From JAODBJ01 sp963782465 (GTDB lineage Bacteria; Actinomycetota; Acidimicrobiia; IMCC26256; PALSA-610): a stretch of 64,000 nt of DNA. The notes under the pieces are model-generated. The model was not told where the DNA came from. It was given only the letters and a program-made list of their open reading frames with translations, and ran no database searches. Every line of letters begins with the position of its first letter. Within the stretch, counting starts at the first letter, position 1. Made by a program: the position numbers and the translations under genes. The stretch lies in contig CAWAJR010000007.1 of NCBI GenBank assembly GCA_963782465.1, positions 372,001 to 436,000 of the forward strand. Direction: 5' to 3'. Of the stretch, positions 26,827 to 36,559 are shown piece by piece.

Positions 26827-27297
26827 ATGGCCGTACCGGGCAACACCGACGTCGCGAGGATCGAAGAGGCGCTGATCACGCTCGTCCGCCGGGCCAACAA
26901 CCCGCGCCGCCACCTCCAGATCGTGCGGGCCGCCGGCGTCGACATCGACCGTTCGACCTACGTCGTGCTCGCGAGGGTCGCCGAAGCCGAGCGCCGGCGG
27001 GTCTCCGACCTCGCGGTCGACCTCGGCGTCGACATCTCGACCGCAAGCCGCCAGATCGCCCGCGCCGAGGCGCTCGGGCTCGTGTGCCGGGTGCCCGACG
27101 AGCGTGACGCCCGGGCCACGACCCTCGATCTCACCACCGAAGGGCGCCGCATCCTCACCCGGGTCCGCCGGGCCCGCCGCGCGTGGCTCGAATCGGTGCT
27201 CGGCACGTTCACCGCCGAGCAACGGTGCGAGCTCGCGACGGTGCTGGACCGCCTCAATGCCGCGCTCGACGCCGGCGAATCGCTCGACGTGGCCTGA
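26827..27297 (+). CDS. MarR family transcriptional regulator
   Basis: 156 residues. The winged helix spans about residues 40-110 (TYVVLARVAEAERRRVSDLAVDLGVDISTASRQIARAEALGLVCRVPDERDARATTLDLT); the basic wing with D-x-R-D-x-R is the MarR hallmark. N- and C-terminal helices form the dimer. Divergent from the DHA2 exporter gene; presumably relieved by the exported compound. Confidence 0.94.
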   Translation: MAVPGNTDVARIEEALITLVRRANNPRRHLQIVRAAGVDIDRSTYVVLARVAEAERRRVSDLAVDLGVDISTASRQIARAEALGLVCRVPDERDARATTLDLTTEGRRILTRVRRARRAWLESVLGTFTAEQRCELATVLDRLNAALDAGESLDVA

Positions 27298-27308
27298 ACC
27301 CGGCGAGA

Positions 27309-29965
27309 TCACCCGCCGTCGTGAGCGCTCCGGCGGAACTTGTCGAACGTGTCGGCGCCGAGCACGACGATCGGTGCGCAGAGGGCCACCGCGAACCCGG
27401 CCAGGGTCGGGCACGCGTGGTGGAGCAAGGAGGCGAGGGGTGCCACGCCGAGGAACGCGGCGACCAGCACGACCTCGGTCAGCACCGCAACGAGCAGGAA
27501 CCGGTTCGTCGATTTCACGAGGTGCCGCGCCGGGATCGTATTGCTGCGGCAGGCGAACGCATTCGCCATCTGCCCCAGGACCACCGCCGCGAACGCCGCT
27601 CCCGAAGCTGTCAGCAGCGTGTGCCCGTGCACGAACGCGTCGCCGGGCCGCCATCCCGCGACGAGATAGGTCGTGAGGAAGGCCGCCATCTCGACGACCG
27701 CTTCGGCCGGCCCGAGGACACCGAACGCGCGGCGGGCGACGATCCGATCGAGAAGATGCCCGCTCGCCGGCGGCTGGCGGAGCGCCCGCTCGTCGGGTGG
27801 TTCGGCGCCGAGCGCAACCGCGGGCAGCGTGTCGGTCCCGATGTCGAGCGCCAGCACCTGGAGCACACCGAGCGCGAGCGGGAAGCGACCGCCCGACAGT
27901 GCCCACACGACGAACGGGGTGAGCTCCGCGACGTTGTCGGTCAGGTGGTAGGTGAGGAAGCGGCGCACGTTGGCGAAGACGGCCCGCCCCTGTTCGATGG
28001 CGGCGACGATCGTTGCGAAGTCGTCGTCGAGCAGGACGACGTCGGCGGCTTCCACCGCGACATCGGTACCCGAACGGCCCATCGCGATGCCGATGTCGGC
28101 TTCCTGGAGCGCGGGCCCGTCGTTGACGCCGTCGCCGGTCATCGCGACGACGTGGCCCCGGGCACGCAGCGCGCGTGCGATACGCAGTTTCTCCTCCGGC
28201 GAGACGCGGCTGACGACGACACCGTCACGATCGATGAGCGCGCCGAGCACGGCATCGTCGCGGGGCAGCGTGTCGCCGTCGAGCACGAGGCCGTCGTCGG
28301 GTGCGAGACCAACCTCGCGTGCGATCGCGGTCGCGGTGATCGGGTGGTCGCCGGTGATCATCGCGATCTTCATCCCCGCCCGCCGGCACGCGTCGATCGC
28401 GGCCTTGGCGTGAGCGCGGGGCGGGTCTTCGAGCCCGACGATCCCGAACAGGACGAGGTCGCGTTCGGCGTCGGCGGCCGTGGCCGGCACCGCGCCGCCG
28501 GCGTCGCGGCCCGCGATGGCAAGGAGCCGCAACCCGCGCCGCGCCATGCGTTCGATCGCCGCGGAGGCGTCGTCATGGTTCCCCGCCGTGCAGCGCGGCA
28601 GGACCGCGTCGGGCGCGCCCTTCACCAGAATGCCGTCGCCGGTGACCACCGACATGCGGCGGCGCCGCGCATCGAAGGGGAACCGGCCCGTTCCGGCGCA
28701 TCGCGCGCGCGCCGTTCGACATCGATGTTCGCACGGCGGGCGAGCACGTCGAGTGCCGCCTCCATCGGGTCGCCCTGCGCGCGCCATTCGCCGTCGACAA
28801 ACGCAACGCGACCAGTCGAGCAGCGCACCGCCGCGGCCGCGAGTTCCTCGAGCGTGGCGCGCGCCGCGTCGTTCTCGTAGGTCACCTCACCGGTCGGTAC
28901 GTAACCCTCGCCCGACACCTCGACGAGCCCGGCCGGCGTCCACACCTCGACGACCGCCATGCGGTTCTCGGTCAGGGTGCCGGTCTTGTCGGTGCAGATG
29001 AACGTGGTGGAACCGAGCGTCTCGACCGCCTCGAGGCGGCGGACGAGTGCGTGCTTGCGCGCCATTCGCTGCGCGCCGATCGCGAGCGACAACGTCACGG
29101 TCGGTAACAAGCCCTCCGGGACGAGCGCGACGGTGACCCCGATCGCGAACAGCAAGCCGTCGGACGCGGGAGTCCCGGCGAGCAGGGCGACGACGAGGAA
29201 CGCGGCACCGACCGAGACCGCCACGATCGCGATGATCGAGACGACCCGGCGAAGTTCCTGCGCGAGCGGCCCGCACGGGCGCGGCGTCGCGCGAGTCATT
29301 GCCGCGATGCTCGCCAGGCGCGTGCGGGGCCCGGTCGCCTCGACCACCGCGCGGCCCTGGCCCTCGACCACGAAGGTCCCGGCGTGAAGGGTCGTGCCTT
29401 CGGCCGCGACGACCGGGACGGTCTCACCGGTGAGCGTCGACGTGTCGATCGACAATGCATGCGTCGTGACCGCCCGCAGGTCGGCACTGATCCGGTCGCC
29501 GGCGTTGAGCAGTACCATGTCGCCGCGCACGAGGTCGTCGGCGTCGAGTTCGTACGGCTGACCGTCGCGCACGACCCGCACCCGGCGGGGGAGGAGCTCG
29601 CGCAGTGCCTGCGCGGCTCGTTCGGCCCGGTATTCCTGCGCGAACGCGAAGACGCCGTTCAGCACGACGACGATCGCGATCGCGGCACCGAGTTCGGGCA
29701 TCCCGGCCAGGACGGCCAGCGCGGCCGCGACCCACAGCATCATGGCGAAGAAATGCACGAACTGCGCGGCCAGCTGCCGCCACGCGGGGACGCCCGGCGC
29801 GGCGGGCAGCCGGTTCGGGCCGTCGGACGCGAGGCGTGCGGCGGCTTCGTGCGCGGTCAGGCCCTTGGCGAACGCCCCCGGTCCCGCTCGTTGCGGTGCG
29901 CCGTCGTCGTCTCCTTCTTCGACGACGGCGCGCAGTGCAGTCGGGCTATCGGGCGACGAAACCAC
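27309..29965 (-). CDS. Cation-transporting P-type ATPase (type II, CtpF-like), split by a frameshift
   Basis: The upstream part (29965 to about 28690) holds the N-terminal cation ATPase domain (GLTAHEAAARL), the TM pair, the actuator motif LTGET and the phosphorylation motif CTDKTGTLTENRM. The downstream part, in another frame to 27309, resumes with RFPFDARRRRMSVV and carries KGAPD, the P-domain MITGDHPIT and MTGDGVNDGPAL, and six C-terminal TM segments. The break is at CGGGCCGG near 28685; one added C joins them (ERARFPFD), the consensus in this family. The signature resembles the Ca/Mg type of CtpF, a DosR-regulon member in mycobacteria. Its GTG overlaps the end of the SDR gene by 20 bp, so both are one operon. 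Confidence 0.9.
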
Positions 29966-30704
29966 CGTCGACCGCGATCGCCTGGCCGGTGACGTAGCTC
30001 GCGTGGTCCGAGCACAGCCACACGATGGTGTCCGCGATTTCCTCCGGGCGGCCCAGACGGCCGATCGGCTCGATCTGCACGAGCTGCCGGGTCGCTTCAG
30101 GGTCGCGGTGGGTGAAGCGGGTGATCATCTCGGTGTCGATCACCCCGGGGCACACCGCGTTCACCCGGATCCCTTGCGTCGCGTACTCGAGGGCCGCGTT
30201 CTTCGTGAGCCCGATGATGCCGTGCTTCGACGCAACGTACGCGGGGCTTCCCTCGAACCCGACGAGGCCGGCAACCGACGACGTGTTGACGATCGCACCG
30301 CCACCCGTCGCGAGCATCACGGGGATCTCCTCGTGCATGCAGAGAAAGACGCTCGTGAGGTTCACGTCGATGACCCGGCGCCAGTTCGCGAGTGTGCAGT
30401 CGGCGGTGGGCGCGGTGACACCCTCGATGCCGGCATTGTTCGCGGCGTAGTCGAGCCGACCGAAACGTCGCACCGCTTCCTCGACGAGATGGTGCACGTC
30501 GTCCGGGACGGTGACGTCGGTCCGTACGAAGAAGGCGTCGACGCCTTCGTTGGCGACCTCGGCGGCGGTCTTTTCGCCTCGCTCGACGTCGACGTCGGCG
30601 ACGACGACCCGGCATCCGGCCCGGGCGAACGCGAAGGCCGTCGCGCGGCCGATACCCGCGCTCGCGCCGGTGACGATGGCAACGTGCGGTTCGGTGGTGT
30701 TCAT
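29946..30704 (-). CDS. SDR family NAD(P)-dependent oxidoreductase
   Basis: 252 residues of the classical short-chain dehydrogenase type: nucleotide motif TGASAGIG at residues 13-20, acidic VVVADVDVERGE preferring NAD, NNAGIEG, catalytic Ser in NTSSVAGL and Y-x-x-x-K in AYVASKHGI, and the C-terminal DGGFVAR. Substrate not inferable. An AAGGAG ribosome site precedes the ATG. The gene is first in an operon with the P-type ATPase, about 70 bp downstream of a DosR-like box. Confidence 0.93.
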   Translation of the reverse strand: MNTTEPHVAIVTGASAGIGRATAFAFARAGCRVVVADVDVERGEKTAAEVANEGVDAFFVRTDVTVPDDVHHLVEEAVRRFGRLDYAANNAGIEGVTAPTADCTLANWRRVIDVNLTSVFLCMHEEIPVMLATGGGAIVNTSSVAGLVGFEGSPAYVASKHGIIGLTKNAALEYATQGIRVNAVCPGVIDTEMITRFTHRDPEATRQLVQIEPIGRLGRPEEIADTIVWLCSDHASYVTGQAIAVDGGFVAR

Positions 30705-30776
30705 GTCGATCTCCTTGCTTTCGTCCTCGATCCTGCGCCGCCCGGCGCCGCCGCACGATGCGCAAAGTGCCGATGT

Positions 30777-30796
30777 TGGGTGCCGAAGGTCCCGAT
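30777..30796 (-). promoter_or_regulatory. DosR-box-like element upstream of the SDR/P-type ATPase operon
   Basis: Read on the minus strand, ATCGGGACCTTCGGCACCCA agrees at 14 of 20 positions with the mycobacterial DosR consensus TTSGGGACTWWAGTCCCSAA. Its centre is about 82 bp before the SDR start, leaving a normal position near -42 with a 40-nt leader. Confidence 0.45.
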
Positions 30797-30809
30797 GCGG
30801 ATCGCCGGT

Positions 30810-31490
30810 TCACGAACCCGGCGGGGCGGGCGAGACCGGCGGGATGTCGTGCAACACGCTCGGCCGGCGGAAGTGCGACGTGCGGTAGGTGTCGACGAGG
30901 CGCCGGACGAGCCGGGCCGGGTCGTCGTCGTAGAGCACGCAGGCACCCGTGTGCTTCGCGATCCGCTCGACGAGCTCGCCCACCATGTCGGCGATGCCGC
31001 CCGTGCCGGTCAGCACGCCGAGGAGCCGGCCCTCGTCGTACGCGATCGCGAACTCGCCGAGCGTGCCGGAACGCCCGCCGACGATCACGACGATGTCCGA
31101 CGAGCGGATGGTGACGACCTCGCGGCCCATGAGGCCGGAGCCCGTGTACACGAGGACGTCGAAACCGGCGACCGGTGCACCGAAGCGCGTGAGGTGCTCC
31201 GGTTCCGAGAGCGCGGGGGAGATCCCGACGACGAGCCCGCCCGCCGCCTTGGCGCCTTCGACCGCGGCGTAGGGCAGCCCGGCGCAGGCACCCGTCGTGA
31301 GCGTGCACCCCGCCGATGCGATCGCGCCGCCGAGACGGCGTACGACCTCGACGACCGCCGGGTCGAGTTCGCCGCCGGCCGAGCCCATCACCCCGATGGC
31401 GAGCGGCGGGTGTTGGAGTTCAGGTCCCTTCACGACCACGAGGATCGGCCCGCCGCCCGCGGGCCGACCAGGGCCCAAGGTCCGTCGCAA
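30810..31490 (-). CDS. LOG-family (lysine decarboxylase-like, TIGR00725-type) protein
   Basis: 226 residues in the longest frame; a GTG at 31433 (VKGPELQHPPLAIGVMGSAGG) gives 207 residues and leaves room for the promoter, so it is the better start. Rossmann features: IGVMGSAGGE, TGACAGLPYAAVEGA, and the GGRSGTLGEFAIAYDEG segment, a variant of the PGGxGTxxE motif of LOG phosphoribohydrolases that cleave cytokinin-type or other nucleoside monophosphates. The relaxed motif makes exact activity doubtful. Transcribed toward the SDR gene with a 105-bp gap. Confidence 0.82.
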   Translation of the reverse strand: MRRTLGPGRPAGGGPILVVVKGPELQHPPLAIGVMGSAGGELDPAVVEVVRRLGGAIASAGCTLTTGACAGLPYAAVEGAKAAGGLVVGISPALSEPEHLTRFGAPVAGFDVLVYTGSGLMGREVVTIRSSDIVVIVGGRSGTLGEFAIAYDEGRLLGVLTGTGGIADMVGELVERIAKHTGACVLYDDDPARLVRRLVDTYRTSHFRRPSVLHDIPPVSPAPPGS

Positions 31491-31514
31491 CCGCGGCTCG
31501 CCGGGTGCGGCGGG

Positions 31515-31534
31515 GCGAGGACGTTTGGCCCTAG
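31515..31534. promoter_or_regulatory. DosR-box-like element in the LOG/acyl-CoA ligase divergent promoter
   Basis: GCGAGGACGTTTGGCCCTAG matches the DosR consensus at 12 of 20 positions, with GGAC, TT and GGCCCTA all in register. Its centre lies 43 bp from the GTG of the acyl-CoA ligase operon, which would place a leaderless transcript start at the start codon. Confidence 0.45.
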
Positions 31535-31567
31535 TCGCCGGGGTGCCCCGGTCGGGATCGTGAAACC

Positions 31568-33349
31568 GTGAAGGTTCCCCCGATTCGCAAGCGCGACGAG
31601 GATGCTCGCCGGGCCGTCCTCGCCGACTACGAACAAGCTCGGGCGACGTTCAGTTGGGAGGAGGCCCGCGCCCGCCTCGACGGACTTCCCGGCGGCCGCG
31701 GGCTGAACATCGCCCACGAAGCCGTCGACCGGCACGCCGCCTCCGCGCACGCGGACCACGTCGCGATTCGCTGGCGCGGCAAGCGTGGGGAGCGGCGCGA
31801 CATCACCTACACCGGGCTCCGCGACGAGACGAGCCGTTTCGCGAATGCGCTCGACGCGCTGGGGGTCGGCGCCGGGGAACGGGTGTTCACGTTGCTCGGC
31901 CGCGTTCCCGAACTCCATGTCTCGGTGCTCGGGGCCCTCAAGCGCGGCGCCGTCGCGTCGCCGCTCTTCTCGGCGTTCGGTCCGGAGCCGGTGCGGCAAC
32001 GGCTCGCGATCGGCGACGGTCGTGTCCTCGTGACGACGCGCGCCCTCTACGATCGGAAGGTCGCACCAGTGCGCGACGAGGTTCCCGGCCTCGAGCACGT
32101 ACTGCTCGTAGGCGCCGGCGCCGACCCCGCGGGCATACCCGGCGGTCAGCGGCTCGACGATCTGCTCGCGGCGGCGTCGCCGAGCTTCACGATTCCCCGA
32201 ACGCGGCCCGACGACCTCGCGCTGTTGCACTTCACGAGCGGGACGACGGGGACGCCCAAGGCCGCGATGCACGTGCACGAGGCGGTCGTCGCCCATCACG
32301 TCACCGGCGCGTACGCGCTCGACCTGCACCCCGACGACGTCTTCTGGTGCACGGCCGACCCGGGGTGGGTGACCGGCACGTCGTACGGGATCATCTCGCC
32401 GCTGACTCACGGCGCGACGGTTGTCCTCGTCGAGGCGGAATTCGATGCGCAACGTTGGTACGAGACGCTCGAACGCGAACAGGTCAACGTGTGGTACACC
32501 GCGCCGACGGCGATCCGCATGATGATGCGAGCCGGGCCACTTACCGGTGAGGGCCGCGACCTCTCCGCGTTGCGGTTCATCGCGAGTGTCGGTGAACCGC
32601 TCAATCCGGAAGCCGTACGGTGGGGTGTCGACGCGTTCGGGCTGCCGATCCACGACAACTGGTGGCAGACGGAAACCGGCGGGATCATGATCGCCAACTT
32701 CGCGGCGACCGACATCAAACCGGGATCGATGGGACGCCCGCTGCCCGGGATCGACGCGGCCGTGCTCCTGCGCGACGAGCGCGGACATGTGGTCGTCGAA
32801 GACGGCGTCGCCGCGCTCGCTCCGACCGGCGTCGAAGGGGAACTGGCGTTGCGCGCGGGATGGCCGTCGATGTTCCGCGGCTACCTGGGAGAAGCGGAGC
32901 GTTACGCGAAGTGCTTCGCGGGCGGGTGGTACCTGAGCGGCGACCTCGCGACGGTCGACGAAGACGGGTACTTCTGGTTCGTCGGGCGAGGCGACGACGT
33001 CATCAAGTCGGCCGGGCACCTGATCGGCCCGTTCGAGGTCGAGAGCGCGCTGATGGAGCACCCGGCGGTTGCCGAAGTCGGCGTCATCGGCAAGCCGGAC
33101 GCGCTCGTCGGCGCGATCGTGAAGGCGTTCGTCGTCCTGCACGCCGGTTACGAACCGAACGAACAACTGAAGTTGGAGTTGATCGGCTTCGGCCGGAAGC
33201 ACATGGGCGCCGCGGTGGCGCCGAAGGAGATCGCGTTCGTCGCGGAGCTCCCGAAGACGCGCAGCGGCAAGATCATGAGGCGGCTGTTGCGGGCACGCGA
33301 GCTGGGGCTGCCGGAGGGCGACCTCTCGACGCTGGAAGGGGAAGCGTGA
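31568..33349 (+). CDS. acsA: Acetate-CoA ligase-type acyl-CoA synthetase
   Basis: 593 residues, GTG start. ANL motifs: A3 LLHFTSGTTGTPKAAMH, A5 in IHDNWWQTETGGIM, A7 WYLSGDLATVDEDGYFWFVGRGDDVIKSAGHLIGP and A10 in KTRSGKIMRR with the catalytic Lys. The TWWQTETGG/GDDVIKSAG pattern is that of acetyl- and short-chain acyl-CoA synthetases rather than FadD enzymes. Domain order and length agree with AcsA. First gene of a five-gene operon with E1alpha, E1beta, E2 and an acyl carrier protein (overlapping or 2-bp junctions throughout), suggesting joint supply of short-chain acyl-CoA from free acid and from a 2-oxoacid. Confidence 0.92.
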   Translation: MKVPPIRKRDEDARRAVLADYEQARATFSWEEARARLDGLPGGRGLNIAHEAVDRHAASAHADHVAIRWRGKRGERRDITYTGLRDETSRFANALDALGVGAGERVFTLLGRVPELHVSVLGALKRGAVASPLFSAFGPEPVRQRLAIGDGRVLVTTRALYDRKVAPVRDEVPGLEHVLLVGAGADPAGIPGGQRLDDLLAAASPSFTIPRTRPDDLALLHFTSGTTGTPKAAMHVHEAVVAHHVTGAYALDLHPDDVFWCTADPGWVTGTSYGIISPLTHGATVVLVEAEFDAQRWYETLEREQVNVWYTAPTAIRMMMRAGPLTGEGRDLSALRFIASVGEPLNPEAVRWGVDAFGLPIHDNWWQTETGGIMIANFAATDIKPGSMGRPLPGIDAAVLLRDERGHVVVEDGVAALAPTGVEGELALRAGWPSMFRGYLGEAERYAKCFAGGWYLSGDLATVDEDGYFWFVGRGDDVIKSAGHLIGPFEVESALMEHPAVAEVGVIGKPDALVGAIVKAFVVLHAGYEPNEQLKLELIGFGRKHMGAAVAPKEIAFVAELPKTRSGKIMRRLLRARELGLPEGDLSTLEGEA

Positions 33350-34362
33350 GTACCTCTGCCCCGGTGCGGCTTTCGGCCGATCAGGCCAAGAAGCTCGTCT
33401 TCGAGATGACGCGCGTCCGCCGGTTCGAAGAACGCTGCGTCCAGCTGTACAGCGCGGCCAAGATCCGCGGGTTCCTGCACCTCTACATCGGGGAGGAAGC
33501 GGTCGCGGTCGGCGTGATGGAAAACCTCGCGCCCGAAGATGCGGTGGTCGCGACCTACCGCGAGCACGGGCACGCGCTCGCGCGAGGGGTGCCCACCCGG
33601 GAGCTCATGGCCGAGATGTTCGGCAAGGTCGAAGGTTGCAGCCGCGGTCGTGGGGGCTCGATGCACATCTTCGACGCGGAACGCCGCTTCTACGGCGGGA
33701 ACGCGATCGTCGCCGGTGGCCTGCCCGTCGCGGTCGGTCTCGCGCTCGCGGACCGGATGCAGGGGCGCGACCGGGTGACCGCGTGCTTCTTCGGTGAAGG
33801 TGCCGTCGCGGAAGGCGAGTTCCACGAGTCGATGAACCTGGCGGCCCTCTGGGGTCTGCCGGTCCTGTTCTGCTGCGAGAACAACCTCTACGCGATGGGT
33901 ACGGCGTTGGCCCGTTCGGAGTCGGAGACCGACCTCACGCTGAAGGCGTCGGCCTACGAGATGCCGGCCTGGCCGGTCGACGGGATGGACGTCATCGCGG
34001 TGCGCGACGCGGCGAAGCGCGCCTGCGAGTCGATCCGCGCGGGCGGCGGACCGCATTTCCTCGAGTTGCGGACCTACCGGTTCCGGGCCCACTCGATGTA
34101 CGACCCCGAGCGCTACCGCGAGAAGACCGAAGTCGAACAATGGAAGGAGCGTGACCCGGTGGCGAGCATCGTCGTGGCCGTGCAAGCGGCCGGGCTCGTG
34201 ACCGAAGACGAGGTCGCGGCGATCGAACGGGCCGTCGAGGAAGAGATCGACGAGGCCGTCGCGTTCGCCGAAGCGGGCACGATCGAACCGGTCGAGGACC
34301 TGACCCGTTTCGTGCTGAGCGAGCGGCCGGCGGTGCCGGGCGGCGGGAGCAGCGGGCGATGA
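33346..34362 (+). CDS. pdhA: 2-oxoacid (pyruvate-type) dehydrogenase E1 alpha subunit
   Basis: 338 residues from the GTG overlapping the ligase stop. Thiamine diphosphate motif: FFGEGAVAEGEFHESMNLAALWGLPVLFCCENN. Also GFLHLYIGEEAVAVG, YREHGHALARG, GRGGSMHIFD and YRFRAHSMYDPERYR, the set typical of pyruvate and acetoin dehydrogenase E1alpha. Together with the next gene it decarboxylates a 2-oxoacid and acylates the E2 lipoyl group. Pyruvate is most probable because of the HSMYDPERYR signature, but acetoin or branched-chain acids are not excluded. Confidence 0.93.
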   Translation: MSTSAPVRLSADQAKKLVFEMTRVRRFEERCVQLYSAAKIRGFLHLYIGEEAVAVGVMENLAPEDAVVATYREHGHALARGVPTRELMAEMFGKVEGCSRGRGGSMHIFDAERRFYGGNAIVAGGLPVAVGLALADRMQGRDRVTACFFGEGAVAEGEFHESMNLAALWGLPVLFCCENNLYAMGTALARSESETDLTLKASAYEMPAWPVDGMDVIAVRDAAKRACESIRAGGGPHFLELRTYRFRAHSMYDPERYREKTEVEQWKERDPVASIVVAVQAAGLVTEDEVAAIERAVEEEIDEAVAFAEAGTIEPVEDLTRFVLSERPAVPGGGSSGR

Positions 34363-35357
34363 GCAGCGACGGGGCGGTGAAGACGACCTACCGCGACGCG
34401 ATCCGCGCCGCCATACGCGACGCGCTGCTTCGCGACGAGCGCGTGTTCCTGATGGGCGAAGACGTCGGGAAGTACGGCGGTTGCTTCGCGGTGAGCCTCG
34501 GTCTCTTCGAGGAGTTCGGACCGGAACGCATTCGCGACACGCCGCTTTCCGAGTCGGCCTTTGTCGGTGCGGGCATCGGCGCGGCGCTCGGAGGCATGCG
34601 ACCGATCGTCGAGATCATGACGGTGAACTTCAGCCTGCTCGCCCTCGACCAGATCATGAACAACGCCGCGACCCTGCTGCACATGTCGGGCGGCCAGTGC
34701 AACGTCCCGCTCGTGATCCGTATGACGACGGGAGCGGGGCGGCAGGTTGCCGCGCAGCACTCCCACAGTTTGGAGGGTTGGTACGCGCACATCCCGGGCC
34801 TGCGCATCGTCGCACCGGCGACGCTCGAAGACGCACGGGGGATGTTGTGGACGGCGCTGGACGATCCCGACCCGGTGCTCTTCTTCGAGCATGGCGGCCT
34901 CTACAACATGGCGGGCGAGCTGGCCGCCGATGCCGGCCCCGTCGACATCGACCGTGCCGCGGTGCGCCGGCCGGGCGACGACGTGAGCGTGATCACCTAC
35001 GGCGGCACGCTCCCGGCGGCCCTCGAAGCCGCAGAACTGCTCGCCGCCGAACAGGTGTCGGTCGAGGTTGTCGACCTGCGCACGTTGCGCCCGCTCGACG
35101 ACGCGACCGTGATGGGCTCGGTGACGCGTACCCACCGCGCGGTCGTCGTCGACGAAGGCTGGCGTTCGGGCAGCCTCTCGGCCGAGGTCAGCGCTCGTAT
35201 CCAGGAACAGGCGTTCTACGATCTCGACGCGCCCGTCGCGCGAGTCTGCAGCGCGGAAGTGCCGATGCCGTACGCAAGACATCTCGAGGAAGCCGCGCTG
35301 CCGCATGCCGCCGGTGTCGTCGACGCGGTTCGTTCGACCCTCCGGGGCGGGTCGTAG
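34359..35357 (+). CDS. pdhB: 2-oxoacid (pyruvate-type) dehydrogenase E1 beta subunit
   Basis: 332 residues from the ATG overlapping the E1alpha stop. Characteristic segments are TYRDAIRAAIRDALLRDERVFLMGEDVGKYGG, DTPLSESAFVGAGIGAALGG, PLVIRMTTGAGRQVAAQHSHSLE and EVVDLRTLRPLDDATV (transketolase pyrimidine and C-terminal domains). It pairs with E1alpha to form the alpha2-beta2 heterotetramer. No E3 gene follows, so dihydrolipoamide dehydrogenase is supplied from elsewhere. Confidence 0.94.
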   Translation: MSSDGAVKTTYRDAIRAAIRDALLRDERVFLMGEDVGKYGGCFAVSLGLFEEFGPERIRDTPLSESAFVGAGIGAALGGMRPIVEIMTVNFSLLALDQIMNNAATLLHMSGGQCNVPLVIRMTTGAGRQVAAQHSHSLEGWYAHIPGLRIVAPATLEDARGMLWTALDDPDPVLFFEHGGLYNMAGELAADAGPVDIDRAAVRRPGDDVSVITYGGTLPAALEAAELLAAEQVSVEVVDLRTLRPLDDATVMGSVTRTHRAVVVDEGWRSGSLSAEVSARIQEQAFYDLDAPVARVCSAEVPMPYARHLEEAALPHAAGVVDAVRSTLRGGS

Positions 35358-35359
35358 CG

Positions 35360-36559
35360 ATGGGTGAATTCTGCATGCCCTCCCTCGGTGCCGACATGGA
35401 CGAGGGCACCGTGGTCGAGTGGCTCGTCGGCCCGGGCGACACCGTCGCCAAGGGCGACATCGTCGCCGTCGTGAAGACCGACAAGGCCGACATCGAGGTC
35501 GAGATCTTCGAGTCGGGCACGGTGGGGGAGATCCTGGTCCCGGTCGGGACGACCGTCGAGGTCGGTGTCCCGCTCGCGACGATCGTGGGGGACGGGGCGC
35601 CCGCACCCGCGGTGCCTGCCGCGCCCGCGCCGGCGGAGCCTGCCGCGCCTGTCGTGCCGCCGGTCGTGGTGCGTGAAGCGCCGGCACCACCGCCACGCCC
35701 GGCCGCGGCGACCGGCCGCCCGCGCATCTCGCCGTACGCGCGGCGCCTCGCGTCGGAACTCGGTGTCGACGTTTCGGCCGCGGAGACATCCGGCGGCCTT
35801 CCGATCATGGCCGCCGACATCCGCCGGCTCGAAGCACAACCGCCGCCGGCGACGTCGAACGCGCCGACGGAGGCGGCCGCCGAGCCGGCCGACCAGGCAA
35901 CGGCGATGCGACGCGCGATCGCGAACCTCATGGCGCGCTCCAAGCGGGAGATCCCGCACTACTACCTGCGCCAGCAGATCGACATGTCGCGAGCGCTCGC
36001 TCGGCTGGCCGAGTGCAACGCGAGCGAACCGGTCGAGCGGAGGGTGTTGCCCGGAGTGGTGTTGTGCAAAGCGACCGCGCTCGCGGTCCGCTCCTATCCG
36101 GAACTGAACGGCTTCTGGGTCGACGGTGGGTTCCAGCCCGCGACCGGCGTCCACCTGGGTGTTGCCATCGCGCTGCGCGGCGGTGGGCTCATCGCTCCCG
36201 CGGTGCACGACGCCGACCAGCTCCCGCTCGTCGACCTCATGGCGACGTTGCGCGACCTGAGCATGCGCGCCCGCACCGGGCGGTTGCGCTCGTCGGAGAT
36301 GAGCGACCCGACGATCACCGTCACCAATCTGGGCGACCAGGGCGTCGACGCAGTCTTCGGTGTCATCTACCCGCCGCAGGTCGCGCTGGTCGGGTTCGGC
36401 AAGGTGGCCGAGCGGCCGTGGGTCGAAGGTGACGCGGTCGTGGTTCGCCCGGTCGTCGAAGCGTCGCTGGCCGCCGATCACCGCGCCACCGACGGGCATG
36501 TCGGCGCGCGCTTCCTCGCCGCGATCGAGCGGCTGCTGCAACATCCGGAGGAGCTGTGA
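35360..36559 (+). CDS. pdhC: Dihydrolipoamide acyltransferase (E2) with one lipoyl domain
   Basis: 399 residues. A single lipoyl domain (residues 1-78) has its lipoylation site at Lys42 in VVKTDKADIEVE; an Ala/Pro-rich linker (79-115) leads to the E1/E3-binding domain (RISPYARRLASELGVDVS, about 118-155), a second linker and the catalytic domain (about 180-399) with DHRATDG near residue 372 as the active-site motif. The E3/E1-binding domain predicts interaction with an external lipoamide dehydrogenase. Start ATG two bases after the E1beta stop. It transfers the acyl group from lipoamide to CoA. Confidence 0.94.
   Translation: MGEFCMPSLGADMDEGTVVEWLVGPGDTVAKGDIVAVVKTDKADIEVEIFESGTVGEILVPVGTTVEVGVPLATIVGDGAPAPAVPAAPAPAEPAAPVVPPVVVREAPAPPPRPAAATGRPRISPYARRLASELGVDVSAAETSGGLPIMAADIRRLEAQPPPATSNAPTEAAAEPADQATAMRRAIANLMARSKREIPHYYLRQQIDMSRALARLAECNASEPVERRVLPGVVLCKATALAVRSYPELNGFWVDGGFQPATGVHLGVAIALRGGGLIAPAVHDADQLPLVDLMATLRDLSMRARTGRLRSSEMSDPTITVTNLGDQGVDAVFGVIYPPQVALVGFGKVAERPWVEGDAVVVRPVVEASLAADHRATDGHVGARFLAAIERLLQHPEEL

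Noticed and set aside
25426..27906. Long minus-strand frame across the MFS, MarR and ATPase region
   Set aside because: Arg-rich translation without domain signals; real genes in the same space have clear motifs.
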